Source: Hungatella effluvii | Lineage (GTDB): Bacteria > Bacillota > Clostridia > Lachnospirales > Lachnospiraceae | Direction of reading: 5' to 3' | DNA length: 39,207 bases | Assembly: GCF_003201875.1 (NCBI RefSeq) | Contig: NZ_QJKD01000004.1 | Location: 394,111-433,317, forward strand | Shown: positions 8,609 to 16,300 of the stretch, piece after piece | Position numbering within the stretch: the first letter of the stretch is position 1 | Layout: every line of letters begins with the position of its first letter | The notes under the pieces: model-generated | The model's input: the letters and a program-made list of their open reading frames with translations, nothing else | Told to the model about the DNA's origin: nothing | Database searches by the model: none | Translations under genes and position numbers: made by a program

Positions 8609-10411
8609 ATGAGGACATTGACGAAGGAAACGTGCCAGATTCTTAAATTTAATCAGAAGAATGCATTGCTTTTTGAAGTCCTGTACCGCCTGCTCACCGG
8701 GCCGCTTTATCTCTTTCTGCTTAATAAGGGGTTAAAGTGGTCTTTAAAGATGGCAGGATACAGCTATTTAACTGCGGGCAATATCGGTTATTTTCTGCTG
8801 AAGCCGGGGACGATCGTCATGATTCTTGTGATCGGTATCATCGGCATTCTCTTTCTCGCGCTTGAGACCGGATGTCTTCTGACCCTGTTTCAGGGGGCGG
8901 CGTATTTCCGGAAGCTTAGTGTGGGAGAGATCTTTTTAGGCGGATTATCGAAGCTGTCTGATGAGATTAAGAAGAAAAACTGGCGGCTGGGGCTTCTGAT
9001 TCTGGCCGATTATGGGATTTCCAACCTCTATTTAATCTACCGGGTGCTGACCCATGTCAAGCCGCTGAATTTTGTCATGTCGGAGCTGATGAAGCAGAAT
9101 GCCGGCCGCCTGGCGGTCTGCGCGGCGGTGGTGCTGGTCATCCTAGCCGTTGTACCGGGGCTGTATACCTTTTACACCTGTATGATCGAACAGAAGAGCT
9201 TCCGGGACGGCTACAGGCGAAGCCGGAGGCTGTTAAAGGGCCATCTGACGAATACCGTATTTTTGCTGGGCGGATATTACACAGGACTGATCGTTTTGCT
9301 CCATGTGATCTATATTTTCTGTATCCTGGTGGCGGCGGTCGGTATGAGCCTGTTTACGGATAACCGCCTGGCGCTGGCGATTCTGCCGGCGGTCGGAGAC
9401 CGGATCGAGCTGGTGCTTATCTTCCTGGCCAGCATGGCCCTGGCCCTGGGGAATTTTGCGGCGCTCAGCGTCCAGTATTATCAGTACAGCAACCGTCTGA
9501 GCCGGGAGCCCCGGTGGGATTTCTCCTATCCCTCCAGAAAATCATTCCGCGGGCGGATACTGGGAGCGGGCGTTGCTGTGGCAGCGGCGCTCAGCCTCTT
9601 TTTCCTCTTCAATCTCGTGAGAAATGGTTCGGCCATCACCGACGATATCCTGACGGAGATTCAGATCACGGCGCACCGCGGAAGCTCAAAATCAGCACCG
9701 GAGAACACCATGGCCGCGATGGAACTGGCAGTGGAGAATCTGGCCGATTATGTGGAGATCGATGTGCAGGAGACGGCCGACGGCGTGGTGGTTCTGGGGC
9801 ATGATTCCACGCTGAAACGGGTGGCGGGAGTGAACCGGACCATCGGCTCCTACACCCTGGAAGATCTCCTGGATCTGGATGTGGGGAAATGGTTTTCCAA
9901 GGAGTTTGAAGGAGAACGGATTCCGACGCTCGCAGATGTTATGGAGTTCTGCAAGGGCCGGGTCAAGATGAATATTGAAATTAAGAACCTGGGAAAGGAC
10001 AGTCCCCTGCCGGATAAGGTGGTGGAGCTGATCTCGGATTTTCAGATGAAGGAACAGTGTGTGGTAACGTCCACACGCCTCTCCTATCTGTCCAGGGTGA
10101 AGGAATTAGATCCGGATATACGAACCGGATATATTATTTCTGCTGCATACGGCGATTATTACTCCGATGATGATGTGGATTTTATCAGCATACGGTCCAG
10201 CTTTGTCAGCGGTAAGCTGGTGGAAGCCGCCCATGAAAAAGGAAAAGCGATCCATGCGTGGACGGTGAACAACAAGAGCGAGATGGAGCGCATGAAGATG
10301 CTGGGAGTTGACAACATCATCACGGATTACCCGGTTCTGGCGAGAGAGATCGTCTATCGGGAGAGGGCGACGGAGACGCTGTTTGAATATCTCCGGCTTG
10401 TATTAAAATAG
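8609..10411 (+). CDS. Membrane-fused glycerophosphodiester phosphodiesterase
   Basis: A 600-residue protein with two parts. Residues 1 to about 345 form a multi-spanning membrane region like the GPDPase_memb domain. Residues from about 353 form a GDPD TIM-barrel: HRG (His356), APENT, YVEIDVQ, LGHDSTL with the second catalytic His, MNIEIKN, and the C-terminal HAWTVNN...GVDNIITDYP. The family hydrolyses glycerophosphodiesters to glycerol-3-phosphate and an alcohol, using a divalent metal bound by Glu and Asp. The membrane domain suggests action on lipid head groups or lipoteichoic acid at the membrane. The ATG at 8609 has agaagaagg six bases upstream; an in-frame TTG at 8603 would overlap that site. 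No terminator follows before dtd. Confidence 0.92.
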   Translation: MRTLTKETCQILKFNQKNALLFEVLYRLLTGPLYLFLLNKGLKWSLKMAGYSYLTAGNIGYFLLKPGTIVMILVIGIIGILFLALETGCLLTLFQGAAYFRKLSVGEIFLGGLSKLSDEIKKKNWRLGLLILADYGISNLYLIYRVLTHVKPLNFVMSELMKQNAGRLAVCAAVVLVILAVVPGLYTFYTCMIEQKSFRDGYRRSRRLLKGHLTNTVFLLGGYYTGLIVLLHVIYIFCILVAAVGMSLFTDNRLALAILPAVGDRIELVLIFLASMALALGNFAALSVQYYQYSNRLSREPRWDFSYPSRKSFRGRILGAGVAVAAALSLFFLFNLVRNGSAITDDILTEIQITAHRGSSKSAPENTMAAMELAVENLADYVEIDVQETADGVVVLGHDSTLKRVAGVNRTIGSYTLEDLLDLDVGKWFSKEFEGERIPTLADVMEFCKGRVKMNIEIKNLGKDSPLPDKVVELISDFQMKEQCVVTSTRLSYLSRVKELDPDIRTGYIISAAYGDYYSDDDVDFISIRSSFVSGKLVEAAHEKGKAIHAWTVNNKSEMERMKMLGVDNIITDYPVLAREIVYRERATETLFEYLRLVLK

Positions 10412-10413
10412 AA

Positions 10414-10461
10414 GTAACAGTGTGGATGTCTGAACTGTTACCAATAGACAGGAGTTATTGG
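10414..10461 (+). promoter_or_regulatory. Two hairpins in the dtd leader, one with the ribosome binding site in its loop
   Basis: gtaacagt (10414-10421) pairs with actgttac (10434-10441) around a 12-nt loop. Then ccaata (10441-10446) can pair with tattgg (10456-10461), leaving the Shine-Dalgarno caggag in a 9-nt loop just before the dtd start. The arms share base 10441, so they may stack or compete. Confidence 0.45.
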
Positions 10462-10462
10462 C

Positions 10463-10912
10463 ATGAAGGTTGTACTGCAGAGAGTTTCCCGCGCGGCAGT
10501 GTCCGTGGACGGGGAAATAATTGGAGCCATCGGCAAAGGTTTTCTGCTTCTTCTTGGTGTCTCAGACACGGACACGGAGCAGGCAGCGGACCGGATGGTG
10601 GATAAGATATGCAAACTGCGTATCTTTGAGGATGAGAATGGAAAGACGAATCTTTCGCTGGCTGATGTCGGCGGAGCGCTTCTGGTGGTAAGCCAGTTTA
10701 CGCTTTACGCGGACTGTAAAAAGGGCAACCGGCCCAGCTTTATAAAGGCCGGAGGGCCGAAACTGGCGGAAGAACTGTACGAATATGTGATTGTCCGGTG
10801 CCGTGAACGCGTACAGACAGTGGAGCATGGAAGCTTCGGCGCACATATGAAGATAGATCTGGAAAATGACGGACCGTTTACCCTGGTGCTTGACAGCGGT
10901 GAACTTTTCTGA
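10463..10912 (+). CDS. dtd: D-aminoacyl-tRNA deacylase
   Basis: A 149-residue DTD of the usual length. It removes D-amino acids (and glycine from mischarged tRNA-Ala) from tRNA by ester hydrolysis in the cytoplasm, acting as a homodimer. The family's active-site motifs are intact: SQFTLYAD at 77-84 and NRPSF at 89-93, plus the C-terminal NDGPFTL. The N-terminus [17 protein letters not shown] is textbook. It lies 51 bp after the glycerophosphodiesterase, probably in the same transcript. In many Firmicutes dtd sits beside a full-length relA; here a small alarmone synthetase lies two genes upstream instead. Confidence 0.97.
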   Translation: MKVVLQRVSRAAVSVDGEIIGAIGKGFLLLLGVSDTDTEQAADRMVDKICKLRIFEDENGKTNLSLADVGGALLVVSQFTLYADCKKGNRPSFIKAGGPKLAEELYEYVIVRCRERVQTVEHGSFGAHMKIDLENDGPFTLVLDSGELF

Positions 10913-10997
10913 AATATGGTGCAGCTGCTCTCTGTGAGATTATGGTGCGAATCGGAAACAATAAAATAAACAGATAAATATGGAGGTTATTTACACA

Positions 10998-12398
10998 ATG
11001 GAAAAGACAAAGGGAGAAATTTTAGCAGAAGAATTAACATGGGAATTCCCGAATATTGCGAAGGAGGCGCCGGAACAGCGTGAAGCTGCGGAAGCCTTCT
11101 CTGCAGGATACAAGGCATTTCTGGATAAGGGTAAGACTGAGCGGGAGTGCGTAAAGGAAGCTGTAAAGATGCTGGAAGCCGCAGGCTATGCGCCGTTTGA
11201 AACCGGTAAGAAGTATTCTGCAGGCGACAAGGTATATATGGTAAACCGGAAGAAATCGGTGATAGCGTCCACGTTCGGAAGCAAATCCGTGGAAGAGGGG
11301 CTTCGTTTAAACGGAGCGCATATCGACTCCCCACGCCTTGATCTGAAACCGAATCCTGTCTATGAGAAAAGTGATCTGGCGTATTTTAAGACTCATTATT
11401 ATGGTGGAATCCGCAAATATCAGTGGGGGGCCACCCCGTTATCCATGCACGGCGTCATCGTGAAGAAGAGCGGCGAGATTGTAGAGGTGAATATCGGGGA
11501 ACAGGAAGGCGATCCGGTCTTTTGTGTGACGGATCTGCTTCCGCATCTGGCGGCTGAGCAGAATATGCGCCCCTTAAAGGATGGACTGAAGGGGGAAGAA
11601 CTGAATGTAATTATTGGCTCGATTCCATATGTGGACGAAGCAAAGATCAAGGAGCCGGTTAAGCTACTGGCGCTTCAGCTGTTAAACGAACGTTATGGAA
11701 TTACTGAGGCTGATTTTTTCCGTGCCGAGATAGAACTGGTTCCGGCTCATAAGGCCAGCGACGTAGGTCTGGACCGCAGTATGATCGGTGCTTACGGACA
11801 GGATGACCGAGTGTGTGCATACACAGCGCTGATGGCGGAGATTGAGACAGAGAATCCGGTCTATACCACTGTAACCATTCTTACCGATAAGGAAGAGATC
11901 GGTTCTGTGGGAAATACCGGACTAAACTCCGATTATGTACTCCATTATGTAGAAGAACTGGCTGAGACACAGGGCGCAGATGTGAAACGCGCACTGAGGA
12001 ATTCCATCTGCTTATCTTCCGATGTGAATGCGGCTTACGATCCCACATTTCCGAATGTCTATGAGGAGCGGAATTCATGCTATTTAAATAAGGGCTGCGT
12101 ATTGACTAAATATACGGGAAGCCGTGGGAAGTCCTCTTCCAACGACGCCAGCGCCGAAGTGATGGCAAAGGTTATCGCCATGATGGATCAGGAGGGCGTG
12201 TACTGGCAGATCGGAGAGCTGGGCGCTGTCGATGTGGGCGGCGGCGGAACGATCGCCCAGTATGTAGCTCATATGAACGTGGACGTAGTCGATCTGGGCG
12301 TGCCGATTCTTTCCATGCATTCTCCGTTTGAGCTGGCATCCAAGCTGGATGTGTATAATACATATAAAGCATTTCTGGCTTTTTACAGAGCTTCCTAA
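10998..12398 (+). CDS. M18 family aminopeptidase
   Basis: A 466-residue zinc metallopeptidase of the M18 family, which removes N-terminal, often acidic, residues from peptides in the cytoplasm. Expected metal ligands and catalytic residues are visible: NGAHIDSPRLDLKP with His108, TDKEEIGSVGNTG with the Glu pair at 299-300, SSDVNAAYDPTFPNVYE, and MHSPFELAS with His441 near the C-terminus. An ATG at 10980 is in frame, but its first bases form the Shine-Dalgarno (GGAGG at 10982-10986), so the ATG at 10998 is chosen. I see no clear terminator on either side, so readthrough from dtd is possible. Confidence 0.93.
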   Translation: MEKTKGEILAEELTWEFPNIAKEAPEQREAAEAFSAGYKAFLDKGKTERECVKEAVKMLEAAGYAPFETGKKYSAGDKVYMVNRKKSVIASTFGSKSVEEGLRLNGAHIDSPRLDLKPNPVYEKSDLAYFKTHYYGGIRKYQWGATPLSMHGVIVKKSGEIVEVNIGEQEGDPVFCVTDLLPHLAAEQNMRPLKDGLKGEELNVIIGSIPYVDEAKIKEPVKLLALQLLNERYGITEADFFRAEIELVPAHKASDVGLDRSMIGAYGQDDRVCAYTALMAEIETENPVYTTVTILTDKEEIGSVGNTGLNSDYVLHYVEELAETQGADVKRALRNSICLSSDVNAAYDPTFPNVYEERNSCYLNKGCVLTKYTGSRGKSSSNDASAEVMAKVIAMMDQEGVYWQIGELGAVDVGGGGTIAQYVAHMNVDVVDLGVPILSMHSPFELASKLDVYNTYKAFLAFYRAS

Positions 12399-12485
12399 GG
12401 GGCTGCAGGGCAGGAAACGGCAGCTGCGTATTCTGAAATTTTTGTTAATTTCGGTAAAAAGCTTTTTTTACATGCTCCGATATGG

Positions 12486-12491
12486 TATAAC
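12486..12491 (+). promoter_or_regulatory. Extended -10 promoter for the trigger-factor-like lipoprotein
   Basis: TATAAC preceded by TGG within atggtataac; a T-run occupies the -35 position. This is the third use of the atggtata promoter context in 6 kb. Confidence 0.55.
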
Positions 12492-12546
12492 TGTCAGGAA
12501 GCATTTTATATTTTTATTAATCTGGTTAAAGGAAAAGGAACGTATT

Positions 12547-13665
12547 ATGAGAAAATTTTTAAAAGTTGCTGCCTGTGGTCTTATTATGGCGGCAGTTGTG
12601 ACAGGCTGCTCCAAGAAGGCGGCAGAAGAGACGACACCTGCGGAAACTACCACAGAGACGACCACGGAGGCCGGTTCAGGGGCTGATGCGTCTGAACAGC
12701 TGGAGCTGATGGATTTATCCGGAATTGATAACGGTACCGTTACACTCGGAGAATATAAGGGAATTGAAGTGACCAAGACACCAGTCGAAGTATCTGATGA
12801 AGAAGTGGATGCGGCAATATTATCAGAGCGTGAAAGCAAGACCACCTATGATGACGTGGATCGTGCCGTTCAGGATACAGATAAGGTAAATATTGATTAT
12901 GTCGGAACAAAGGACGGCGTGGCATTTGACGGCGGCACTGCGGAAGCACAGGATCTTGTGATTGGTTCCGGCCAGTTTATTGACGGCTTTGAGAGCGGGC
13001 TGATCGGCGCCAAAAAGGGCGACGAGGTGACACTCGACTTAACATTCCCGGAAAACTACGGCAATGCTGATTTAGCTGGTCAGGCGGTTGTATTCAAGGT
13101 GACCGTCAACAATGTACAGGAAAAGAATATGCCGGAATTAGACGAAGCGTTCGTTCAGGAAGTATCTGATTTCAAGACGGTTGACGAGTATAAGGAAAGC
13201 AAAAAGCAGACTCTTCTGGAGCAGAAGGAAGGTCAGGCGCAGGCAGCTGTTGAGAATGATATCCTGAAAGCAGTCGTTGAAAACTGCCAGATCGAGACGA
13301 CGCAGGAAGCAGTTGATGCGAACTTCAATAACTATCTGCTTAATTATACCAATCAGGCTTCGATGTACGGAATCGATTTAAACACATTTACATCCGCGTT
13401 CTACGGTGTGGATGAGGAGACATTTAAGGAGAACTACGTAAAGAATATTGCAAAGTCTGCGGTTGAGCAGAGACTGGTATTCCATGCGATCGCGGATCAG
13501 GAAGGCATTACCGTATCTGACGAAGATCGTGATAATCTTGCAACTGAGATGGGATACGAGAGTAAAGATCAGATGATTGAGTCAGCCGGAGCTTATAATG
13601 TGGACGACTATCTGATTTCTACCAAGACCATGAAATTTTTAGTTGATAATGCTGTAATCAAATAA
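12547..13665 (+). CDS. Trigger-factor-like peptidyl-prolyl isomerase lipoprotein
   Basis: A 372-residue protein that starts with a lipoprotein signal (VVTGC, lipidated Cys21) and a Thr/Glu linker. An FKBP-type PPIase domain follows (about 107-193, with DKVNIDYVGTKDGVAFDGG, IGSGQFIDGFESGLIGAKKGDE and LTFPENYG), then a helical trigger-factor C-terminal, SurA-like chaperone region (about 194-372). Classic trigger factor has an N-terminal ribosome-binding domain; here that is replaced by the lipid anchor. It should therefore act outside the membrane on secreted proteins, much as PrsA does. The ATG at 12547 follows a purine-rich ggaaaagga. xpt follows after 28 bp without a terminator. The lipoprotein and PPIase calls are strong; the client proteins are unknown. 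Confidence 0.9.
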   Translation: MRKFLKVAACGLIMAAVVTGCSKKAAEETTPAETTTETTTEAGSGADASEQLELMDLSGIDNGTVTLGEYKGIEVTKTPVEVSDEEVDAAILSERESKTTYDDVDRAVQDTDKVNIDYVGTKDGVAFDGGTAEAQDLVIGSGQFIDGFESGLIGAKKGDEVTLDLTFPENYGNADLAGQAVVFKVTVNNVQEKNMPELDEAFVQEVSDFKTVDEYKESKKQTLLEQKEGQAQAAVENDILKAVVENCQIETTQEAVDANFNNYLLNYTNQASMYGIDLNTFTSAFYGVDEETFKENYVKNIAKSAVEQRLVFHAIADQEGITVSDEDRDNLATEMGYESKDQMIESAGAYNVDDYLISTKTMKFLVDNAVIK

Positions 13666-13693
13666 AAAAATTTTACGAGTAGGGGGAACCTTT

Positions 13694-14278
13694 ATGCAGC
13701 TTTTAAAGGACAGGATACGGAAAGACGGAAAGATTAAATCCGGCGATGTATTGAAGGTAGACAGCTTTTTAAACCATCAGATGGATATTAAGCTGTTCGA
13801 AGAGATCGGAAAGGAGTTTAAGAGACGTTTTTCCGATGTCAGCATCAATAAGATCCTTACAATTGAGGCATCCGGAATCGGCATCGCATGTATCGTTGCC
13901 CAGTATTTTGATGTTCCGGTAGTATTTGCGAAGAAATCCAAGACGAAGAATATCGCCGGAGATGTCTACACCACCAAGGTGGAATCTTTTACACATGGTA
14001 AAGTCTATGATATCATGGTTGCCAAAGAATTTTTAGGCGCTGGAGACAAGGTTCTGCTGATCGACGATTTCCTGGCTAACGGCAAGGCTTTAGAGGGTCT
14101 GGCAGCCGTTGTGAAGGATTCGGGAGCGGAGTTAGTCGGTGCAGGAATCGTGATTGAGAAAGGCTTTCAGCCTGGAGGAGACCGTCTGCGTGCGGATGGA
14201 ATCCGTGTCGAATCCCTTGCAATCGTAGAAAGCATGGATGAAAAAACGGGCAGTATCCGTTTTCGGGGTGATGAATGA
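13694..14278 (+). CDS. xpt: Xanthine phosphoribosyltransferase
   Basis: A 194-residue purine salvage enzyme that joins xanthine (and weakly guanine) to PRPP to give XMP. The N-terminus MQLLKDRIRKDGKI and the PRPP-binding loop VLLIDDFLANGKA (120-132) match Xpt closely, as does the conserved EASGIGIA segment. In Bacillus, xpt is usually led by a purine riboswitch and followed by the permease pbuX. Here there is only 28 bp between it and the lipoprotein gene, too little for a riboswitch, and no permease follows. Instead it overlaps the HAD phosphatase gene by four bases (ATGA), which implies translational coupling. Confidence 0.95.
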   Translation: MQLLKDRIRKDGKIKSGDVLKVDSFLNHQMDIKLFEEIGKEFKRRFSDVSINKILTIEASGIGIACIVAQYFDVPVVFAKKSKTKNIAGDVYTTKVESFTHGKVYDIMVAKEFLGAGDKVLLIDDFLANGKALEGLAAVVKDSGAELVGAGIVIEKGFQPGGDRLRADGIRVESLAIVESMDEKTGSIRFRGDE

Positions 14279-15072
14279 CGAGCAACAGAAAAGCATTATT
14301 TTTTGATATAGATGGGACACTTCTTTCTGAAGTGAACCGGAATGTACCGGAGAGTGCCAAGCGTGCGGTTGCGAAAGCGCGGGCCAATGGGCATCTGGTA
14401 TTTATCAATTCCGGCCGTACATACAGCCTGATCGGTCCGATCAAGGGCCTGGTTGAAGTGGACGGCTACTGCTGCGGATGCGGCACAAGGGTGATTGTGG
14501 ATGACGAGGTGCTGTTTTCCTTTACCATTCCTCATGAGCGCGGCCTGCAGATTAAGAAGGACATTATAAAATATAATCTGGGAGGAATTTTGGAAGGCAC
14601 AGAGTACTGCTATTTCAGAAAAGACAGAACCAGATTTACCCAGCTGGAACAGATTCGGGATAATGTCGAGAGAGACGGCCATGGAGCGCCTTATACCTGG
14701 GAAGATGACTGCTATGACTTCGATAAGTTCTGCGTATTCGCAGATGAGCAGAGCGATCTGGCCGGATTTTCAAGGGCACTGGGGCTGGAATATAACATCA
14801 TAGACCGCGGAGACGGGTTCTATGAATGCGTTCCGGCGGATTATTCCAAGGCGACTGCCATCGATGTGGTTCTGGAGAAGTACGGAATGGCACTTGAGGA
14901 CGCTTACGTGTTCGGTGACAGCACCAATGACCTTCCGATGTTTGAACATGCGAAGAACTGTATTCTCATGGGACACCATGATGTGGAGCTGGAGCCATAT
15001 GCCACGTTCTTTACAAAGAATGTGGAGGATGATGGAATTGAGTATGCCATGAAGAAGCTGAAGCTGATCTAA
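14275..15072 (+). CDS. Cof-type HAD-superfamily phosphatase
   Basis: A 265-residue hydrolase. Motif I is FFDIDGT with nucleophile Asp11 and acid/base Asp13, motif II is INSGRT, and motif IV is FGDSTNDLPMF with Asp215. The cap between them is the large C2B type, which places it in the Cof/YbiV group. These enzymes remove phosphate from small phosphorylated metabolites, sugar phosphates or flavin precursors; the exact substrate cannot be read. Overlap with xpt (ATGA) suggests a link to nucleotide salvage, for example dephosphorylation of a nucleotide, but this is inference. A strong hairpin terminator follows at 15154. Confidence 0.9.
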   Translation: MTSNRKALFFDIDGTLLSEVNRNVPESAKRAVAKARANGHLVFINSGRTYSLIGPIKGLVEVDGYCCGCGTRVIVDDEVLFSFTIPHERGLQIKKDIIKYNLGGILEGTEYCYFRKDRTRFTQLEQIRDNVERDGHGAPYTWEDDCYDFDKFCVFADEQSDLAGFSRALGLEYNIIDRGDGFYECVPADYSKATAIDVVLEKYGMALEDAYVFGDSTNDLPMFEHAKNCILMGHHDVELEPYATFFTKNVEDDGIEYAMKKLKLI

Positions 15073-15153
15073 GCGGCATACAGAGCCAGTGCAGCATTGC
15101 ACTTTCACTGTGATATTCATGCAATGCAGGAGACTGAAGTGATAAGAGAGTAA

Positions 15154-15197
15154 CAGGCGCCACGGCCGTTAATTCGGAGTGGCGCCTGTCTTTGTTT
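15154..15197 (+). terminator. Terminator after the HAD phosphatase
   Basis: caggcgcca (15154-15162) pairs with tggcgcctg (15180-15188), followed by tctttgttt. It ends the lipoprotein-xpt-HAD transcript. Confidence 0.85.
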
Positions 15198-15206
15198 GAA
15201 AAGAGG

Positions 15207-15235
15207 TTGACATTCCCGGGAAAAACAACTAAAGT
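15207..15235 (+). promoter_or_regulatory. Vegetative promoter for the EamA transporter
   Basis: Perfect -35 TTGACA (15207-15212), 17-bp spacer, -10 TAAAGT (15230-15235, 4 of 6). Confidence 0.7.
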
Positions 15236-15268
15236 TAATCGTAGTTTAACAAAGGAATGGGTTAAAGT

Positions 15269-16144
15269 ATGAAAGCAAAAGTGAATGTGATCGTGGCCAT
15301 GCTGATGTTTGGAAGCATTGGCCTGTTTGTGCGGGGGATTGCGCTCCCCTCCAGTGTGATTGCCCTGGTGCGGGGCGTGATCGGCTGCCTCTTTCTGGTT
15401 ACAGCCGGCTGCCTGATGAAACAGCCGGTCAACTGGAGAGCGATTAAGGGCAACTGGCTGGTGCTGGTGCTTTCGGGAGCGGCAATCGGTTTTAACTGGA
15501 TTTTTCTGTTTGAGGCCTACCGATATACGACGGTGTCGTGTGCGACGCTCAGCTACTATTTTGCCCCGGTGTTCGTGATCCTTGTGTCGCCCATTGTGCT
15601 GGGGGAGAAGCTGACAAAGAAAAAGCTGTGCTGTGCGGTAGGAGCGGTCATCGGAATGTTCCTGGTATCCAATGTACTCTTTCTGGAGAACGGTGAAAAT
15701 GGCCTTCTCGGCATATTCTTCGGCCTGATGGCCGCGGTCCTCTATGCCGGCGTCATGATACTTAACAAATTTATGAAGGGCCTGACCGGTCTGGAGACGA
15801 CCGCTGCACAGCTGGGCGTGGCGGCTGTCATTCTGCTTCCCTATACGGTGCTGACCGCTGCAGAATCGTTCTCTGCGGTCTGGGCGTCCGTTCCGGCGGT
15901 ATCCTGGGGCCTGCTGGCATTTGTCGGGATTGTCCATACCGGAGTAGGATACCTTCTGTATTTTTCGGGGATGAAGAAGCTGCCGGCGCAGACGGTAGCG
16001 GTCCTAAGCTATATCGATCCGGTGACCGCGATACTCTTATCCGCGGTGATTCTCAGAGAGACCATGAGCGTACCGCAGATGGTCGGAGCCGCGCTGATTC
16101 TTGGGATGACGTGGCTGGGCGGCAGGGAGATGCAGGACCGATAA
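15269..16144 (+). CDS. EamA/DMT-superfamily transporter
   Basis: A 291-residue hydrophobic protein with two EamA halves of about five helices each; ten transmembrane segments are expected. Typical features are the short first helix (VIVAMLMFGSIGLFVRGI), the ALVRGVIGCLF motif, and LSYIDPVTAILLSAVILRE in the second half. The family exports metabolites such as amino acids, or transports nucleotide sugars; the substrate is not evident. It has its own TTGACA promoter and lies alone, convergent with the - strand gene that ends at 16301. AAAGGA lies about 12 bases before the ATG, which is slightly far, but no better start exists. Confidence 0.9.
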   Translation: MKAKVNVIVAMLMFGSIGLFVRGIALPSSVIALVRGVIGCLFLVTAGCLMKQPVNWRAIKGNWLVLVLSGAAIGFNWIFLFEAYRYTTVSCATLSYYFAPVFVILVSPIVLGEKLTKKKLCCAVGAVIGMFLVSNVLFLENGENGLLGIFFGLMAAVLYAGVMILNKFMKGLTGLETTAAQLGVAAVILLPYTVLTAAESFSAVWASVPAVSWGLLAFVGIVHTGVGYLLYFSGMKKLPAQTVAVLSYIDPVTAILLSAVILRETMSVPQMVGAALILGMTWLGGREMQDR

Positions 16145-16159
16145 AATGGAATAAATAAA

Positions 16160-16205
16160 GAGTCTGGCTCGCCGGACTCCCGCGCTGGAGTGCGGTCGCT
16201 CCAGC
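16160..16205. repeat. Pair of inverted repeats between convergent genes
   Basis: Two neighbouring hairpins: gagtctgg ctcg ccggactc (16160-16179) and gctggag / ctccagc (16184-16190 with 16199-16205). Neither is followed directly by a T-run, so they are imperfect as terminators for the EamA gene. They could block 3' exonucleases or belong to a dispersed GC-rich repeat family. Confidence 0.6.
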
Positions 16206-16233
16206 AGCACCTTTTCTGCAGCCTAAAAACAGA

Positions 16234-16285
16234 AAAGAGGGTGCCGCTCAATCATCTATTTTGATGATTTTGCGACACCCTCTTT
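16234..16285 (-). terminator. Terminator of the 570-residue membrane protein gene
   Basis: aaagagggtg (16234-16243) pairs with caccctcttt (16276-16285), with a nested aatcatc/gatgatt stem inside. Read on the - strand it is followed by ttctgttttta, so it serves mainly the - strand gene. It may also stop + strand transcription less efficiently. Confidence 0.82.
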
Positions 16286-16300
16286 CGCATCCATATAACT

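Noticed and set aside
13666..13693. Possible purine riboswitch before xpt
   Set aside because: Only 28 bp separate xpt from the gene before it, too short for the roughly 70-nt aptamer, and its conserved loops are not present.
15011..15937. 308-residue open frame on the - strand
   Set aside because: It lies opposite the HAD and EamA genes, is rich in His/Arg/Gln as expected for an antisense shadow, and crosses a terminator and a promoter of the + strand.
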